NCBI GenBank assembly: GCA_013397075.1
Contig: VWZS01010874.1
Location: 498,039 to 562,038 of the forward strand
Source: Rhabdornis inornatus
Taxonomy: Eukaryota > Chordata > Aves > Passeriformes > Rhabdornithidae
Reading direction: 5' to 3'
Length of the DNA: 64,000 nt
Under the pieces are notes generated by a model. The model was not told the DNA's origin. It did no database searches and was given only the letters and a program-made list of their open reading frames with translations. Each line of letters starts with the position of its first letter. The stretch's first letter is position 1. Below, in pieces: positions 40,701 to 52,700 of this stretch. The translations under genes and the position numbers were made by a program.

Positions 40701-43700
40701 TGGAAGGGAAAAAACCCAACCCATAGCAACCCTCTTTCCCAACTCTCAAAAAAACAACCAAACCCAGCTCCTTCATGTTTGTAGTGTGAGTGTCACGTTC
40801 TCAGCGCTGATGAAGCCACATCTGTAACCTTAGTGGGAGGCTTTTCAGTGACTTTGGTGAACTTTGGGTCGGGCTTCAGTCCGTCCTAATTAATTGTGGT
40901 TGGTAATGTTGGCTGAGCAGTAACAATGTGGAGAACAGCAGCTCATGACATCAGCTGGGTGAGTGCTGAATAGCCCGTCTTGAGTACTTAGCTGGCTGTC
41001 TGCATGCTCTGTCACTAATTACACTTACTTACTAATTAAATGAATGAAAATAAGTACATCTTCCACGTGTTGCACAGCTGCTGATCCAAAAATTATAGAA
41101 GTGGTTCAGCAACACTTGTAGGATTTTTTTCCAAAAGCAAGTATGCCAGAATTATTTGAAAATTATTATTTCTTTTTATTGCTAATATTTATTATTGTTG
41201 TTTCAATAAGGTTTTAGAAGTATTTTGGAAAAGCAAAACAAAACCAGTTTGTTTTGCATATAATACTTATTGACAAGAAATCACAAAATATGCACCCCTA
41301 ATTTCTGTTAATCTCTGATCTGGCAAAGGCTTGTTCCCTGGCTTTGGCTAAATCTGTAAAATAGGGATGATACTTTATCTTCTGCAAATGCTGAGTGGAT
41401 AAATGAGTATTTTTAAAATGTTTTTATAGATATGATATTGCAGTGTTACATAAGTGTTAAGATTAGGGGTTCCATTGTCTGTTGTAGGCATCGTAGAGAT
41501 ATTTATGAGCTGATTCTGTGACAGTTTAAAAATGCAGGAGTCTCATAGTGAAACAAAAAATGCTGGTTTTGCAAATACTACAAAATCTGTTAGTTCCAGA
41601 GGTTTTGCATCATACAGCTAATGAAGAATTTTTAAGGAAACAATGTATAGTGCTCTTAGCCAGCATTTACCAATAATACTTTCGGTTTTGTACTTCTTAA
41701 TGCTCTGTTTTGAAACTTTTACCTAATGTTGCCTTAAATTGCACTCATTCTTACAATTACTGCTATTGTTATGGCTCTCAAGAGGTTAATTTGCAGTCAG
41801 AAGCCACGTGGCTTTTGTGTTGAACACAGTTAAAGAAACTGAGGGTGCTCCTGGAAAACAAAGATTGTTTTGTGCCATAACCAAAGCTTGTGCATCGTTT
41901 TTCTGAAATTGTTTTTGTTTAGGAAAATACGTGACACTACACTACAGGCTAATAAACTGATGTGAAAATTTCTCAATTTACACCACTTGACAAGTGCTAA
42001 AAGAAAAGCATCTTTAATTTTAATGTGTTATTAGGACCTTTTTAGAGAGATTGTACAGGTTATTAACAAGGTCCTCTGAGACAGGAGATGGGTAATTAAC
42101 AAGACCTACAGAAAGGGAGTTTAGGTAATTAACAAGATCTTAGGCACTGGACACAGGGAGACGAATAGTCCAATATTTAAAGCTGACAGGTTGTTACTAG
42201 TCAGATCAAATTCCAGATCTGGGAAACTGGATTGGTAAGTGTTTGGTAGCTTTCTACTAAGCATTATATATATAAAATATATACACATACACGAATAATG
42301 TCTGTGTCTGTATATACACACATACATATACATGAATAGAGAGAGGCATTAAAAAACCCTTCTAAAGTAGCATTTCCTTGACCTAACTATTGTTATACTT
42401 CAGAGAAAAGAAGATAAAGCTTGTGTCTACATACAGATTACATTTTATCTCAAGTTGTGGCAATAAGTGTGTTACATTCTAAGCAACTGTGGAAGATGGA
42501 ATAGTGGAGGAGAAAGAAACTTGTGTCTTACTAGGATTCTCTGTAACAATTATGAATAATGCTCATATTTATAATATTAGTCACTGGTGAATTTGAGCAT
42601 AAATTATGAAAATATTACGTCATTTTTTTCTGTATTCTCTTGCTGCTTCAGCAGTTTTTCAAATGTGCAATTCAAAAAAACACCAACCCAATCCTTCCAC
42701 TCTTCTGCATCTCTCTGCTTGTAATTTCTGAATGTGGTGATTTTCTTGAGCCTCTCTCCCACCTTCATCACGTGGCTGTTAGAGCTGCCTGTCTCCTCAA
42801 TGTCACAAATCAGGGACTGCAGTTTTGTTTTTCCCAATGGAGACAATGTTTGAAATAAGCAATGTCTCTGCATTTTGATATGGTCATTATTAGATTTGTT
42901 AAGAAACGAGTGAGGTGCCATGAACACAGGAGGCTTTTGATAACAGCGTTGTGTTTGGATCATATTAAATTGTTGAGTCTGAAGAACAGCTGATGTCTGC
43001 TACATTTCAGCAAACATTACCATTTTGAATGTGTGATGGCCAGGTGGTTAAAGAAGCTTTTGCAACATCCTGATGTTCCTCTGGGTTCCTGCTTGTCACT
43101 TGAGCTGTGACAGCAGAGCAGGTGCCTGTCTTGAGTCAGCTGAAGTTCTAAAGTAAAACCTGTTATCCCAAACCACACTGAGGGTGAGTTATTAGTGCAA
43201 TAACTTGAACATAATCAAAGTCACTGCTAAATGGTTTCAGTCTTGCAGAGTTATTGGCAGCAGCTCCATTGGAATGAACCCCAAAAGTTGCCTGATGAGA
43301 GCAACGGATTGTAGTGGCTGTGTGTTTCTCTGCCAAATAGGAAATCCAGTGTACAATGCAATTCACTCTTTCTACTTTTCACTTGCCTTTTCCAGAAATG
43401 TTGCTCTCTAGATATTGCTGTGCTTGCTAAAGCAATAAGGTCTGTTAAAACATTTTAGCACATTTATTTCTCGGTTAGTAAAACAATGACATCAGGTGAA
43501 CTATGGTATTTTCAGAATTTTGTTTCCTCCGTCAGTGTTAGCATGTCTTATTTTAAGAACAGTATACTTCTGCATTGCTTTTCTTGAAATGAATAACTTT
43601 TTTTCAGTTCTCTACTGAAATTTGACTAGACTTTAGTCAACTGTGATGTACAGTCTAGGTAGAATATTGATGGACTATGACAGTGCTTTAATTGTACTCT

Positions 43701-46700
43701 AAACTGTTAGTATTTGTTAATTCAGGGTAGTAAAGCTGTCAGTGGAACATTATTTCAACAAGATAAAATACATTGCTGGTACATGAGAGGTAAAGAAAAA
43801 TTACAAAATGAGTAGAAGTCATGCAGAGATTCTTAGTCTGTCCAGGACTGTTATAATCTGATTTAAAAGATCAGTGCCTGTGATAAGAGAAAAATGAAAT
43901 ATTTTGGAAAGCTCCTAGAAAGCAATGGTCACAGCATTTGGGACATGACTAAGGTGGGCTGGGGCAATCAATTATTTGAGGGATATTGTAGAAGTACTTG
44001 GTATTAATCTTGACTTTTGCAGACTCCTCACCAACAATCAGTCACTCCTAATTAGTTGACTGTTTTTACGAATACTGTTAGGAAAATTCATCCTGCTGGC
44101 TGCATGACAAGATTTTTTCAAGCTTTCACTGTCTCTTGGTGCACATTAGGGCATGTGAAATCTTTTTTGAGAGGATGCATGAGGCATATTATCTTTCCCA
44201 AGGGAAAATGCACTGCCTGTTCTATTTCATTTTTAAAAAGAATAATTTCTTCTATTGTTTCTTTATTAATAAATGCAGAAACTATGTGAAAGCAATGCAC
44301 TTTTTTTTTTTTTCTGTTTCATTGTAAGAACTAAGGATTACTTCTATTCTTTCAATAATTAAAAAATGGATCTGTAAGTTTCAGTGTAAAATTTAATTTT
44401 AGGGTTGTTTGATTTGTTTGTTTGTTTGTTGTTGACTTAGAGATCTCTAATAATAGGGTCTTCCAGTGGAGATGCTGGCACAACTTTTTAGTCTAACAGT
44501 TCTTTAGTGGTCTCTTGAGAAAAAAAAAAAACTTTTTTGCTATAGCACAACTCCTAGTAAAAGGAGAAGTATTTATATACTTAAAATTCTAACTAATCAA
44601 GAAAAGGCAGTGATAGCCACAAAACCTGATCCTCTTTTTGTGTCCCCCTGGGGTTACCCAAGCTCCAAAAGGCCACGGAGCATGGCTTGACAGCAGAACA
44701 ATTTATACAGTGAAGTGTCTTAAGTAATGTTCCCCAGAATCTAATTGCAAAATAAATGGTAATATGCTTATTCTGTACTTGTTTGGCTACCAGACAAGAC
44801 AGTCATTGCTTCTCAAAATATAAAGTGAGCCCTGCATTGCCAGGCACAGCAGGCTGACAATATTCTATGGAAGGCTAAGTTTCTGAATTTCATTAACTGT
44901 ATCTGATTTTATTAATTTCTTTTGTTGTTTTTTTTCCTAGTGCAATAGTAATAACCTAAATGGCATCCTAATATTTCAAGATTTTGAATATATGTTGTGA
45001 GAATCCAAAGAAAAATTGCTCAAACACTGTAGTAAGAATCAGTCCAAGACCAAGAAATAGGGTAGGAATAGGAGTTTCAACTCTAATGAAAAATGAATAT
45101 GGCAGAGCTTTGCTAATTACCTGTATGCAGATATTCCATATTAAAGGAAAGAAACTGAAAGCTCACACTTAGCTCATTGGTATAATGGATATCTTACAGA
45201 ATGTTAACATAAATTTTAGTACTTTGAATAGTAATGATTAATGTAAATATCCTAATTTTAATTTCTAATAGTGTACACTACTATCATGTAACTAATAAGA
45301 ATAGCAAAAGATAAGTGAAAAGCTTTTGCTACTTAAGAAAATATTCTTTCCATGGAGCATAATTTAGGAGTCTGATTCCCATTCATTATGTTGCCAGACT
45401 AAATGGCACTAAAATGTTTAAATCAGTTATAGGAAAGATTTGATAAAGATTGTTTTAATCTCTAGGCATTCAGAAGATAAATATTTAAGCAGCCACTAGA
45501 CCTGATGTTTGAATTTTTAACTACCTTTAAATTTCAATAGACAAAATTATAAGATGCAGTCATGAACTTGAGCTTGTGGCACATTGAATTCAACTCCACT
45601 GTATTCTTCCTATACAAACTGTAAATTATCAACATGCAATGGAAGTGTTTAATTACTACTAAAAAAAAGTGTTATCTAAAAAAAAAAGTTTCATGGAGTT
45701 CTAATGAAATGTTTTTAAATAGAGAAAATAAAGTACAAAATAATACACTTACTGTGATTATGAAATAGTAACCCAAACCACTCTAAAGAATCAGCGCTGC
45801 AGTATATTTGTCTCCATTATTAGTTTATACTATTTTTATTTCTCATCACTTTCTCCCCTGAGGAGCAGGACAATAAAAAAAGGGTTCTTGTCTCAGATGA
45901 GCTAAAATTGAAATCTAAGATAATAAAACCCCAGAAATTCAAAAAAACTTTACTATTCAAGAAAAATGCAAAAAGAAAGTTCTATCCAAAGCTGTAAAAT
46001 AATATGGAACAGTAAAATAATGGATATGATTTAATGTGGTAAAAATGTCTGTTATATAAAGTAACTGTCAAGGACACTAATTGAATTCCCAGATGAGTGA
46101 AATGGGGGACAGGACTAATTGTTGTGCTGGATTGGAGAAGTCTGTTCTACCTAGGGAAGGGTGATGTACAAGTTGGGTAGCTCAGTGTCACTTTTACCTC
46201 CCTTTTAGCAGCTCCTGTCTTGAAGGTGATCTGACAGAATGAGAGTTTATTACTTGTAAGAGACAAACTGGTAAAAATCAGTATAAGACATCACCTGGAG
46301 GCACATAAGGCACATGACAAGACCATTTGTTAGAAAAGAAAACATTTTTTATTTGTAAGCTGAACGAATTTAGTTTGGGAATAATTTATAAACAATAGTT
46401 ATAGAATCCCACAGTGCCAGTTTTTCACAATCACTGTTCACAGTAAGCCTCACTCAAAAAAACCCTACAAAAATCCAAAAAGATACTTTTTCCCCAAGCT
46501 GTGAACATGTGAACTTCTTCCATAGCAGGAGTTCCCTGCCAGTTTATCCAACTCTAGAAAAAGCCCCCAGAGGCTGGATTGTAACTAATACTATCACTGT
46601 GAGCTGTGATTGTAGCACGGGAGAAAACAATGTTATTTTTTATTCTTGTTTTTGATCAATGGTTTCATAATGCTTTTAGGAAGTCAAGAGAATGGCTGCT

Positions 46701-49700
46701 CAAAGGAAGCTTGTGATGCTTGTACAGTGTGGGCTACAGTCCTAGAGGCCTGTTTTATATAATTATTGCCAGTAATCAAGTGCAAGGGTCTATTATTGTG
46801 ATGAAATTTAAATTTAAAAATAAATGCTCTCATGAATTTCAATACATCAAACAGACAACTCCACTAACTGTTTGCATTCGTAATTTTAAAGGATTTTGTT
46901 ACCTGCTCCTCAGACAGTGAAGTGGGTGCAGTGGTGGGAGTCTGCATCTGCTCACACTCACCTTGGGCTGGGAGCGCTGGCAGGAAACCTTGCAGGGCTC
47001 AGCAAGGCTGACGAGCTCCCACCTTACTTAGCAGACACTTTGGTTTAGAAAAATGTTGTTATATACAATCTCAGCACCTGTTTCTTCCTCAAGAAGCAGT
47101 ATGTTTTCTACAAACCTCCTTAAAGTATGACTAAGAGTCTTCATAGCATTTGGATTTTTATTGGGGAATATTTTAATAGCTTTTCTTTCTTTTTTTTTTT
47201 TTTGTGCAAGTGTATTCAAATTCCTTCTTGCAAAATACACAGATGTTCTCTTTTGTAATTGCAGTTATGATGTCCACAATTTTACAGAAACTATTTCAGG
47301 CTTTTACTGCTTAAAAAACCCCAAACAAGTAGTCTATGTTGTCAGTGATTTATACTTCTAATTTTGAAACGCAGCTTCTCATAGTCAGAGCTGCTGCTTT
47401 CATTTTAAGAAAGAACCCCAGAACTTATTTCACAGAAACTATAAAGTCACTCAAGGCAGTGAAAGATCTTGCTTTTTTAACCTTTCAGAAAGTCGCCCAG
47501 TTGAGCAGTCAGGCCGTATTATTCTATATCTTGTCTAACATGAGGAAACAGTCCCCAAAGAAAGATATCCCAAATTAACGCCACACTTCGTTAAATAGAG
47601 ACATTCTTGGTTTTCACCAAGCTAATTCGATCCAGTTCAGTTAACTCATGTTTTTTGTGCCGGGATCACGGAAGGCAGCCATGAATGGAGCGAGTTCATC
47701 ATGAGTTTGACACATCCGTGCGAGGCTGAAAGGAGGCTGGGAGGGAGGGACCCTGCCTTTGGCTGGACAGACAATACCCGATGAAAAAGGGCCCTCATTC
47801 AAAAGGGGTCTCCAGCAAACGGGGCAGGCTGCTGGGGATCACTGTTACAAACAGGTGGAATGGGAATTAGCCAGCCTTGGTTCCTCAGGCACCTCTGGGC
47901 TTCTGGTTGTGATTGTTCCTCTGTTCTAAATACCCTCAGATGGTTTGCAGGACTTCTATGTAAACAAAAGTTTGTCTGCTTTGGAAATTAAAAATCGTGT
48001 ACAGACTAAAAAAAAAATAGTGAAAAAAAGAGAAATTTTAAAATAAAAAAATTCTTTACAGAAAAGTATCATCATTTATATTTTACATATTTTTAGTTCG
48101 TAAATTTGGCCCTTCCGCTTTTACACCATGAAATATGTGGCTTATAAATTCAGACAACAGAGTGGCAAACAGTCACAAAATACATGTTCCTTAATATAAA
48201 AAAATCTTTAAAATTAAAAAAATTAAAAATATTTATTTTTTAGCTCTCAGTCACACATCACCCTCAAAGCAGTCTAACAAAACAGATTCTGTGATGTGAA
48301 AGAATGTATTTGCTATGCTGCTACCAAGTAAATAAAATTTGTGAGCCTTATCCAGATTCAGAACACATTTTCGGAGAATATTTTCACTCCAAACTTGCTG
48401 TAGCAAGTACATAAGAGCACAGCATCACTGATTTTTGAAGATACTTGCTAATAATTACACCAGCCTGAGTGGACAGTTTCTGAAGCCTGACATTTAGAGA
48501 GTGGCTGTTTTTATCAGTATCAACAACATTATGAAAGAGCTTAGCTTTCTGGATATGCACAATAATCAATAGGTTTATAAAATAATAGATTATTTACTCA
48601 ATTTTAAGTACAAAATAAATGTAGCTGACAGAAGATGGCTTTTTACCCCTAAGCTGGTGATCTCACTGGAAATTCTGCAGGAACTTTGTCCTCTGGGAGC
48701 TGGGAAATGAAAGCTGGGAATGCGTGTTAGTCTGTAGGGTTTGGTTGTTGGTTTTTATTATCCCAGGGACCTGTTTCTAGGATATTTCATTTAAAGTAGC
48801 ACTCCATGCTTAGAAGCTCAAGCTAAGTCTGGAGATAAGAGGAGAGATAAGGTAGCCAAATCCATAATAGCATTCATTGCATTTCTTAATTAGTTATTCA
48901 AATTTTATGACAAAAAGAATACAAAAAATACGAAGAATTGTGAACAAAGAATATATTAAAATTTCCTTTAATTTCTAGTATTTTCATTTCCTAAGTTTAA
49001 CAAATCAAGAAAATAAACTGTATTAAATACTTTTAAGCTGTGTGTCTAATGCAGTACTGTATTCTAGCAGATGTTTTGGTCAATTAAATTTGCACTGCTA
49101 ATATTTGTTTGGCATGTTTTTCCCCCACAGTTTTAATGTGAATCCTTCTGGCACTGAAGATCTCAGGAAAAAAATGGTGAGTTATGAAATGTTATGGAAA
49201 GCCATCAGTAAATGACAACTAATTGGTACTTGTATAAGCTTATAAGCTTTTATTCTTTTTTAACCTCTTATATGGAAATGTTGGGTTTGTTTGTTTGTTT
49301 TGACATATCTAGAAAACCTAAATAGAAAAGCACAAGCTTAATGTAAATTTGGAAATAAAGAAGAGTTTTGCACTCAACATGGAGTTTAGCTGTGATATGA
49401 TGAAGAAGGAAATACGTAGTTCTTTGCATAAAAAGTAAAAAACCCCCAAAACCTGAATTTTTGGAAGTGGTTTAGATGACTCTAGAGAAGCAGTGGTCAG
49501 GTGAGGAACTCTGCATTAAACAGTGATGTATTCATTGACTAGACAGGAGTTTACCATCACTATAATAATAGACTTGAGGACAGTCTTCAGAAGGCAGATC
49601 AAAATTGAAATCATGACCTGATACACTGTAGGATTAATAATACACATAATAAATGAACGGATGAAAACACTAAAAAAACAGAAATGCTAGAAGTATTATT

Positions 49701-52700
49701 CAAAATACTCTTGTTTCTAAAAGTACTGAGAATAAATTGTATACTAAGAAAAGACAAAAAATAATCCACAGATTGCCTGAGCAATCTGATTGTCTTTGTT
49801 TGAAGGAAAATGTGGTCTTACTAGAATTTGTTCTGTGAATAGATGACATCTTTAAAGTGGGTTTGTTTTCAATCTCTAAAATATATAGAAAACAAGTTTC
49901 ACAAGCAAATATGACTTTGTACTGTTTGTTTTCTGCTGGTTTATGTAAATGATTTGTAATAACATTTGATGTTATTGTAAATGCCCAAGTTTTTATAATG
50001 TAAGTAGCTGGTGGGAGATGTCAGAGTATTTGAAGGCTGCCTTTGATCAGATAGTAAACTGAATTCTACCAGGCAGTTACTTAATCTCTGACAAAAAGAG
50101 ACATCAAAAAATTGATTTAACTTAGCAGCCATTGTCTGTAAAGTAACCATAATTAGAGTTTCTATGTGCTTGCAAATGTACTACTGCAAATCATGTAATT
50201 TATTGCTGGTAAAAGCATCGGTTTAATTATTTTAAGAAATAAGATGTGAATTGTTTTATTTAAAGGATTTAAAGGTGATAAAAGAAATCCTTGATGATTT
50301 TTCTTTTGGAATACCAGCCATCCTAAATGTCAGTTGTAGGATTATGAGGTGGTGCTCATTTAATGCAAAATACAAATTAGGTGGGGAAGAAACTCTATCT
50401 CAACCATAGATTTGAATGAAACCATTTGAATTTCTTTTTAAATATTCAGGATTGCTTTCTAAGGTGTTTGAAGTAATTTATTATTAGATTCTGTAATAGT
50501 AGCCCTCACCAAGTTATTATATTTCTTCCTTGTGCATATTATTTAGTAATTATGTTTGTATGTCTTCTCCTCTGATGCCAACACCTGTCTCTGAAAGCAA
50601 TGTTTAAATGGGAGCAGTAGCCAGTTGAAAGGGCAGTGTGAGCTCTTTAAGGCCTAATTAAGAACTGAAAGGAAGATGAAGTAACTAGGACAAAAGATGT
50701 GAAAGTAGCTTAGATGATATTCCCAGAGCAGAATTCCTCATTAGAACAATGAGGAGATGATCAGGGATTGCCAGGCCTTCATTTCATCTAACGTCGTTTC
50801 CTCTGCTGGCAGTGTGTACCCCAGCAGGGTTTTGTAGCTGAGACAATCGTTCTTTACATGGCTTGTTTAGAATCCTTTTTTCCCTTAATAATTGATTATA
50901 AGATTATTGTTATACATTAAAACTGTGGTATCTATTTTTGTCAAGAAAAGTGTTTCTTATACATTTAAATATCACCTACTGGCTCAAGCTGAACATACCA
51001 AATCTTCTTAATTTTAACAATATTAATTTCTAGATACCAGCGTACTTCAGCTAGAATTTTCTTGCATAATTAATGTGAAAGGTTATCTCCCCCAAGATGT
51101 GTATGGAGCAGGTGTGTGATAAAACATCTTTAAAGCATATATATTGCAAACAACTTTCCAGTAAACTTGATTGCATAATTAAAGTCATCATTGTACCTTA
51201 ATTCCTGTTCCTTTGACAAATCAGAAAATTAGGCAAGCCCTCTATTTCAGCCATATAAGTGTTAATGGTATTTTCTCCAGTGTGTACAAAAATTTAGTAA
51301 AGAGAATAAAATTTAATAAAGAGAAAGTTTTACTTCCTTCTTGTAGAAGAAAATGTGCTAAAAATATGGCCACAAAGTGAGGTTCTTTTCTCCTCTATAC
51401 TTGTTGAAAATCGATTACTAACCAATTTATAAATTTCATCAGGTTAGCCATTTTAATAAAGTGGGAGTTGCTGATTACTTACAATCCCTTAACTTGGTAC
51501 ATTTAAAATACTGAATATACTCATCAATGTGACATTAAATGTCTCAAGTGCAGAGAGAAACCCTTAAAAGCACATATTTTTGAGAGGTACTGTTGGAGTA
51601 TAATTGATGGAGAGAGGCTGATCTGTCACACTTCAGCCTATTTGCAGGGCACCATCACTTTTAATTAGGTTCCTTTGAAAACTTTGGCCAGCTGCTTATT
51701 TTAATGGGTCGACATGTGCCAATGTGCAAATATGGATCTGTATGGAAAGAAAAGAATGGGGCATGGAAAAGGAATGAGTATGACTGTGCTTCTTAGCTGT
51801 GAAAGCTTTATAATTTTTAATGACATGCTTCTACTGTAAATAAAAGCTATCTCATGTGCCCTGTTAGAAGTGCAGGATTTTTTAGGTTCCATATCTTCTA
51901 AATGTTTTCATTTCTGAATGAGATGAAGCATACTGCTTAACATGTCTAACAGTGCTCATACTTTTATAAACCACCACAAAAGAAGACACTCAGTCTTTTG
52001 GATCACATGTTGTCCTTTTTAAGATGACTAATTTGTCCATCTCTACTAATACCTGCACTTACTGAGTCATCAGAAATCATTACAGAAACAATTCTGTTTT
52101 CCCTACTGCTTAATTCTGGGCCTTTCCTGCTTTAAGCAAGCAAGGTCTTTTACAAGTACACATTTATTTCTGCCTTAAGTGCTCTGGTGCAAGTAAGATG
52201 CAACCTTTTACCTTCACCTGCGATTTAAAATTGAAAGTTTTATGATGTGATTCAGAAGCCAAGGCCTGGAGAACCACTGGTGACTAAAAATATGAATATG
52301 AAAGACAGATGAGGGCTGATGTCATTTAGAGCTGAGTAAATGCTTTGCTGTGATGCTCTCCAGAGGCAAAGACTCATAGAAGTTACAGTGGGAGTTGAAT
52401 TCTCAGGGCTGTTCTCTTGTTATATACATAAGGTGGCAGGTTTCCCAAAATGGACCTGCCAGCTGTTCAGTGCTCACATGGTCACTAACTCTGACACACT
52501 GACTGTGTGTCCACCTCACTGAGAAGATTTTTTTCTGAGATGACAGAGTGGGAGATGTTCATCCAGGTGGGCAGCCCATCTCCAGTTGTCTGGTCCAGTG
52601 GGGGTGTTGAAGGGAAAAGCACTGCAGCAAACAGAGGTGTTGCTGAAAGAATTTGCTTTTCATGTCAAGAGATACACATGAGAAACATAAAAAGCAATAA

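Larger units (their letters stand above)
38158..49130 (+). other. RAB11FIP2: RAB11FIP2 intron 3 (11.0 kb)
   Basis: This phase-2 intron runs from GTAGGT to tcccccacag. It contains TA-rich microsatellite-like tracts (38,955-38,998 and 42,264-42,338), a degenerate 33-bp tandem repeat (42,026-42,156), a short TTTG repeat (44,412-44,434) and a strong unused-looking acceptor at 44,939-44,940. I recognise no coding exon or transposable element in it. Confidence 0.85.

Noticed and set aside
45170..45180. TAGCTCATTGG resembles a tRNA/SINE A-box
   Set aside because: No B-box (GGTTCRANNCC type) follows at tRNA or SINE spacing and no cloverleaf can be drawn, so it is a chance match.
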